DNA of 8,770 nt, taken from assembly GCA_031286725.1 (NCBI GenBank), contig JAITTR010000103.1:1-8770 (forward strand), written 5' to 3'. The notes beneath the pieces are model-generated. The model ran no database searches, was not told the DNA's origin, and saw only the letters and a program-made list of their open reading frames with translations. Below are positions 6,779 to 8,770 of this stretch, piece by piece. The stretch is from Holosporales bacterium. GTDB taxonomy: Bacteria > Pseudomonadota > Alphaproteobacteria > RUG11792. The translations under genes were made by a program, and so were the position numbers. How positions within the stretch are numbered: position 1 is the stretch's first letter; the number at the start of each line of letters is the position of its first letter.

Positions 6779-7019
6779 GGGTTTTCAAAACTTTTTGATA
6801 AAGTTTGCTATAAGTTAATCAAAAGCAAAGCATTACTAAGAACTAGAATCCATTCACCCGCTTTATTCTGGATGCAACGATATTCAAGATTTGGGCAATA
6901 CTAATGTTGAAAATAGTTTTGTTGCGAAACTTTTAATATTAGACGATTTTCTTAAAGAGTTTCAAGAAAATACTAAGGAGTTCAAGATTTATATTGAGAA
7001 CATAGTTAAGTTATTTTAA
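6779..7019 (+). pseudogene. Possible frameshifted gene remnant, unrecognised
   Basis: Two plus-strand frames give protein-like sequence that joins head to tail. One frame is open from 6779 (GFSKLFDKVCYKLIKSKALL...). The next is open from 6840 to a TAA at 7017-7019 and ends with NSFVAKLLILDDF, then EFQENTKEF and IYIENIVKLF. A single frameshift near 6840-6850 would link them into about 80 residues of helical, charged protein. There is no ATG with a ribosome site, and no family is recognised. AT-rich DNA produces such stretches by chance, so this is tentative. Confidence 0.22.
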
Positions 7020-7171
7020 TCCTATCGCTTGACAGTCTTTAATCGAGCGAACAGAAATTGTCTTGTTTGATTCTTTGCTAGCTTTTGGTTACAGATATCA
7101 GTCTAGTGAGGAGCATTTCCAGTAAAGCAACTTTATCATACATAATTTATCTGAACTTTTTGGAGGCAAAA

Positions 7172-7276
7172 ATGCTATCTCTCTTGAATAATATCAAGAG
7201 AACTCTTTTTAAACCTAATTTAATAAGAAAGAGGAAAGCGAGCGGAGAGATTTCTCCTCTTCCAATTAAAATTTAA
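7172..7276 (+). CDS. Hypothetical small basic protein (34 aa)
   Basis: ATG at 7172 is preceded by GGAGG at 7162-7166 with 5-nt spacing, the best Shine-Dalgarno in the window. The frame runs to TAA at 7274-7276. The product begins MLSLLNNIKRTLFKPN and is lysine- and arginine-rich through its middle (IRKRK), with no clear membrane segment. The same frame stays open back to a TTG at 7085, but that start has no ribosome site. A hairpin (CTCTTGA 7181-7187 with TCAAGAG 7194-7200, 6-nt loop) lies just inside the ORF. I do not recognise it. It could be a real small protein, a leader peptide ahead of gyrA, or chance. Confidence 0.3.
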   Translation: MLSLLNNIKRTLFKPNLIRKRKASGEISPLPIKI

Positions 7277-7391
7277 GCTAAACTGTTTGATTTGGAATCA
7301 TTTTAATAAAGACAAACAATAAGCCTTTTCCTAATATGCCCAAAAACTTATATGATACGCCAAAGATACCAAAAGAGGATTAGAGCGAACC

Positions 7392-7423
7392 TCGACAAAT
7401 CTTCAGGACGGATATGATATAAT
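7392..7423 (+). promoter_or_regulatory. Candidate gyrA promoter (distal)
   Basis: TCGACA (7392-7397) is followed by TGATAT (7415-7420, 17-nt spacer) and by a perfect TATAAT (7418-7423, 20-nt spacer). The predicted start is about 100 bp before the gyrA ATG. The ungapped block from 7390 matches 161-193 at 24 of 33 positions, including the -35 region and GATAT. Confidence 0.4.
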
Positions 7424-7481
7424 CGGAGAATACTAGATAGGTATGCGTAAGAAAATCCTGCGCGTTAAAGTTTTCAAAATG

Positions 7482-7490
7482 TGATAGAAT
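7482..7490 (+). promoter_or_regulatory. Candidate gyrA promoter (proximal, extended -10)
   Basis: TG-A-TAGAAT at 7482-7490 matches the extended -10 form (TGnTATAAT with one mismatch) and would start transcription about 30-35 bp before the gyrA ATG. The -35 is poor (TTAAAG at 7465-7470, spacer too short), as extended -10 promoters tolerate. It could act alone or with the distal candidate. Confidence 0.35.
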
Positions 7491-7529
7491 ACAATAATGT
7501 TAGCATAATATCAATTTTATATCAGGATC

Positions 7530-8770
7530 ATGGAAGAAAAAGGAAATATTGCGCCTGTAACGATAGAAGATGAAATGCAAAGATCCTATTTGGATTATGC
7601 TATGAGCGTTATCGTTTCTAGAGCGTTGCCGGACGCAAGAGACGGATTAAAGCCTGTTCATAGAAGAATTATTTACTCTATGAACGAAAACGGGAATCAT
7701 TATACCAAACCCTATAGAAAATCTATGAGAATCGTTGGAGACGTCTTGGGGAAATTTCATCCCCATGGAGACGCTGCAGTTTACGAGACTATGGTACGCT
7801 TGGCTCAGGATTTTAGCTTAAGAGTTCCGCTTGTTGACGGACAAGGAAATTTCGGATCGATGGATGGGGATTCAGCCGCAGCGCCAAGATATACCGAAGC
7901 AAGAATGGCTTTGATAGCTCACGAGTTGGTTGCGGATATAGAGGACGATACAGTAAATTTCGTTCCAAATTATGATAATACTTTATTAGAGCCGTCTGTT
8001 TTGCCGGCTAGGTTTCCAAACCTTATTGTAAATGGGGCCGGAGGAATAGCCGTCGGAATGGCGACTTATATACCAACGCATAATCTTGGAGAAGTTATTG
8101 ACGCTTGTTTCGCTATTATTGATAATCCAGAGATATCAGTCGACGAATTAATTCAAAATTATATCCCTGGGCCAGATTTTCCGACCGGCGGAATTGTCAT
8201 GGGGAACAGAGGCGTAAAAAACGCTTTCGAAACGGGAAGAGGATCCGTTATCGTTAGGTCTAAGACAAGTATTATAAAATCACATGGAGATAGAGAAACA
8301 ATAATAGTTCACGAAATTCCATATCAAGTTAATAAAGCTAAATTAGTTGAAAAAATCGCGGAACTCGTGAAGGAAAAAACTGTCGAAGGAATTAGCGATA
8401 TTAGAGACGAATCAAATAAAGATGGGGTTAGAATTGTTATAGAATTAAAAAAAGACGCGATTGGAGAAGTAATCTTAAATCAATTATTCAAGTTTACTCC
8501 GCTTCAAACAAGTTTTGGATACAATATGTTGGCTCTTGTTAAAAAGAGGCCTTTGAGACTTTCGTTAAAGGAAATTATTAATCATTTTTTAGAGTTTAGA
8601 CAAGAAGTCGTTGTAAGAAGAAGTAAGTTTAATTTAAAGAAATGCAGGGGGAAAGCCCATATATTACTTGGGTTTGCATTGGCTATTGCCAATATAGATA
8701 GAGTAATAGAAATAATCAGAGGAGCATCAGATAGAAACGAGGCGAAAGAAAATTTGATGGCGGAAGTTTT
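7530..8770 (+). CDS. gyrA: DNA gyrase subunit A, N-terminal half (runs off the right edge)
   Basis: GyrA forms the breakage-reunion part of the A2B2 gyrase that introduces negative supercoils. The first 413 codons are visible, roughly half of a typical 850-900-aa GyrA. YLDYAMSVIVSRALPDARDG (20-39) and PVHRRI open the winged-helix domain. The quinolone-resistance region is GKFHPHGDAAVYETMVRLAQ (74-93). DGQGNFGSMDGD (103-114) leads to the catalytic tyrosine Tyr121 in APRYTEAR, and Ile173 in GGIAVG matches the DNA-intercalating isoleucine. FKFTPLQTSFGYNMLAL and the coiled-coil start are present. Residues matching E. coli Ser83 and Asp87 are Ala82 and Glu86. The expected TNIPPHN reads TYIPTHN. 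GyrA rather than ParC is indicated by the overall pattern, though the C-terminal GyrA box is outside the window. The ATG at 7530 follows AGGA at 7524-7527, close to the start. Confidence 0.95.
   Translation, partial: MEEKGNIAPVTIEDEMQRSYLDYAMSVIVSRALPDARDGLKPVHRRIIYSMNENGNHYTKPYRKSMRIVGDVLGKFHPHGDAAVYETMVRLAQDFSLRVPLVDGQGNFGSMDGDSAAAPRYTEARMALIAHELVADIEDDTVNFVPNYDNTLLEPSVLPARFPNLIVNGAGGIAVGMATYIPTHNLGEVIDACFAIIDNPEISVDELIQNYIPGPDFPTGGIVMGNRGVKNAFETGRGSVIVRSKTSIIKSHGDRETIIVHEIPYQVNKAKLVEKIAELVKEKTVEGISDIRDESNKDGVRIVIELKKDAIGEVILNQLFKFTPLQTSFGYNMLALVKKRPLRLSLKEIINHFLEFRQEVVVRRSKFNLKKCRGKAHILLGFALAIANIDRVIEIIRGASDRNEAKENLMAEV

Larger units (their letters stand above)
6301..7529. other. 1.2-kb gene-poor gap between uvrD and gyrA
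   Basis: No confident gene lies here. Short open stretches occur in shifting plus-strand frames between about 6590 and 7020, followed by one 34-codon ORF with a good ribosome site at 7172. Two imperfect direct copies of GATAAGTTG...AGGG occur at 6721-6735 and 6769-6781. GTTTTCAAAA occurs at 6781 and again at 7470, just ahead of gyrA. GACAAACAAT occurs at 6522 and 7311. A weak stem (7026-7032 with 7043-7049, one G-T wobble) is also present. No tRNA or known structured RNA signature was recognised, and no terminal inverted repeats of an insertion sequence were found. The likeliest reading is decayed coding DNA plus regulatory sequence for gyrA. Confidence 0.5.

Noticed and set aside
6590..7020. 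Insertion-sequence transposase remnant
   Set aside because: The short translations were compared by eye with IS5-, IS110- and IS1-type transposase motifs. No DDE or other signature and no terminal inverted repeats were found.
7029..7057. Promoter from TTGACA at 7029-7034 for the 34-codon ORF
   Set aside because: At 17 nt the -10 position reads CAGAAA, which is not credible, and the hexamer lies within a weak stem.
1..8770. CRISPR array, defence island or novel multi-gene system
   Set aside because: No regularly spaced repeats and no defence-type genes are present; all confident genes are conserved housekeeping genes.

Overview
The window carries five housekeeping genes of a low-GC bacterium, most likely an alphaproteobacterium with a reduced or decaying genome. 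The alphaproteobacterial call rests on three proteins. L31 is the cysteine-free form with the ending LMDRAGQISKFGKKY, UvrD has an alphaproteobacterial-type N-terminus, and GyrA carries AAPRYTEARM around its catalytic tyrosine. AT-rich codon use, long gene-poor gaps and decayed-looking open stretches fit a host-associated lineage. Holosporales-like or other intracellular Alphaproteobacteria are possible, but that is inference and no marker here settles it.

Layout: positions 2-112 hold the last 36 codons of an unrecognised plus-strand gene that converges on dxs (253-2061, minus; DXP synthase, first step of the MEP isoprenoid pathway). A 632-bp gap (2062-2693) without a credible gene separates dxs from rho (2694-3962, minus; transcription terminator). 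This gap contains a GC-rich G-quadruplex-type motif 5' of dxs and several AT-rich inverted repeats. A compact 135-bp divergent promoter region separates rho from rpmE (4098-4322, plus; ribosomal protein L31). uvrD (4372-6300, plus; DNA repair helicase) follows 49 bp later and may be cotranscribed with rpmE. A second gap of about 1.2 kb (6301-7529) precedes gyrA (7530 to beyond the right edge, plus; DNA gyrase subunit A). It holds possible gene remnants, a 34-codon ORF with a strong Shine-Dalgarno and candidate gyrA promoters.

The genes do not form one pathway. They serve isoprenoid precursor supply, transcription termination, translation, DNA repair and DNA supercoiling. All four complete genes have intact catalytic motifs. 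Departures worth noting are a short interdomain linker in DXS, a UvrD that ends soon after motif VI, and substitutions at conserved GyrA positions.

I found no defence locus, CRISPR array, recognisable insertion sequence, tRNA, rRNA or recognisable structured RNA, and no convincing new multi-gene system. The most unexplained material is non-coding: the two long gaps.
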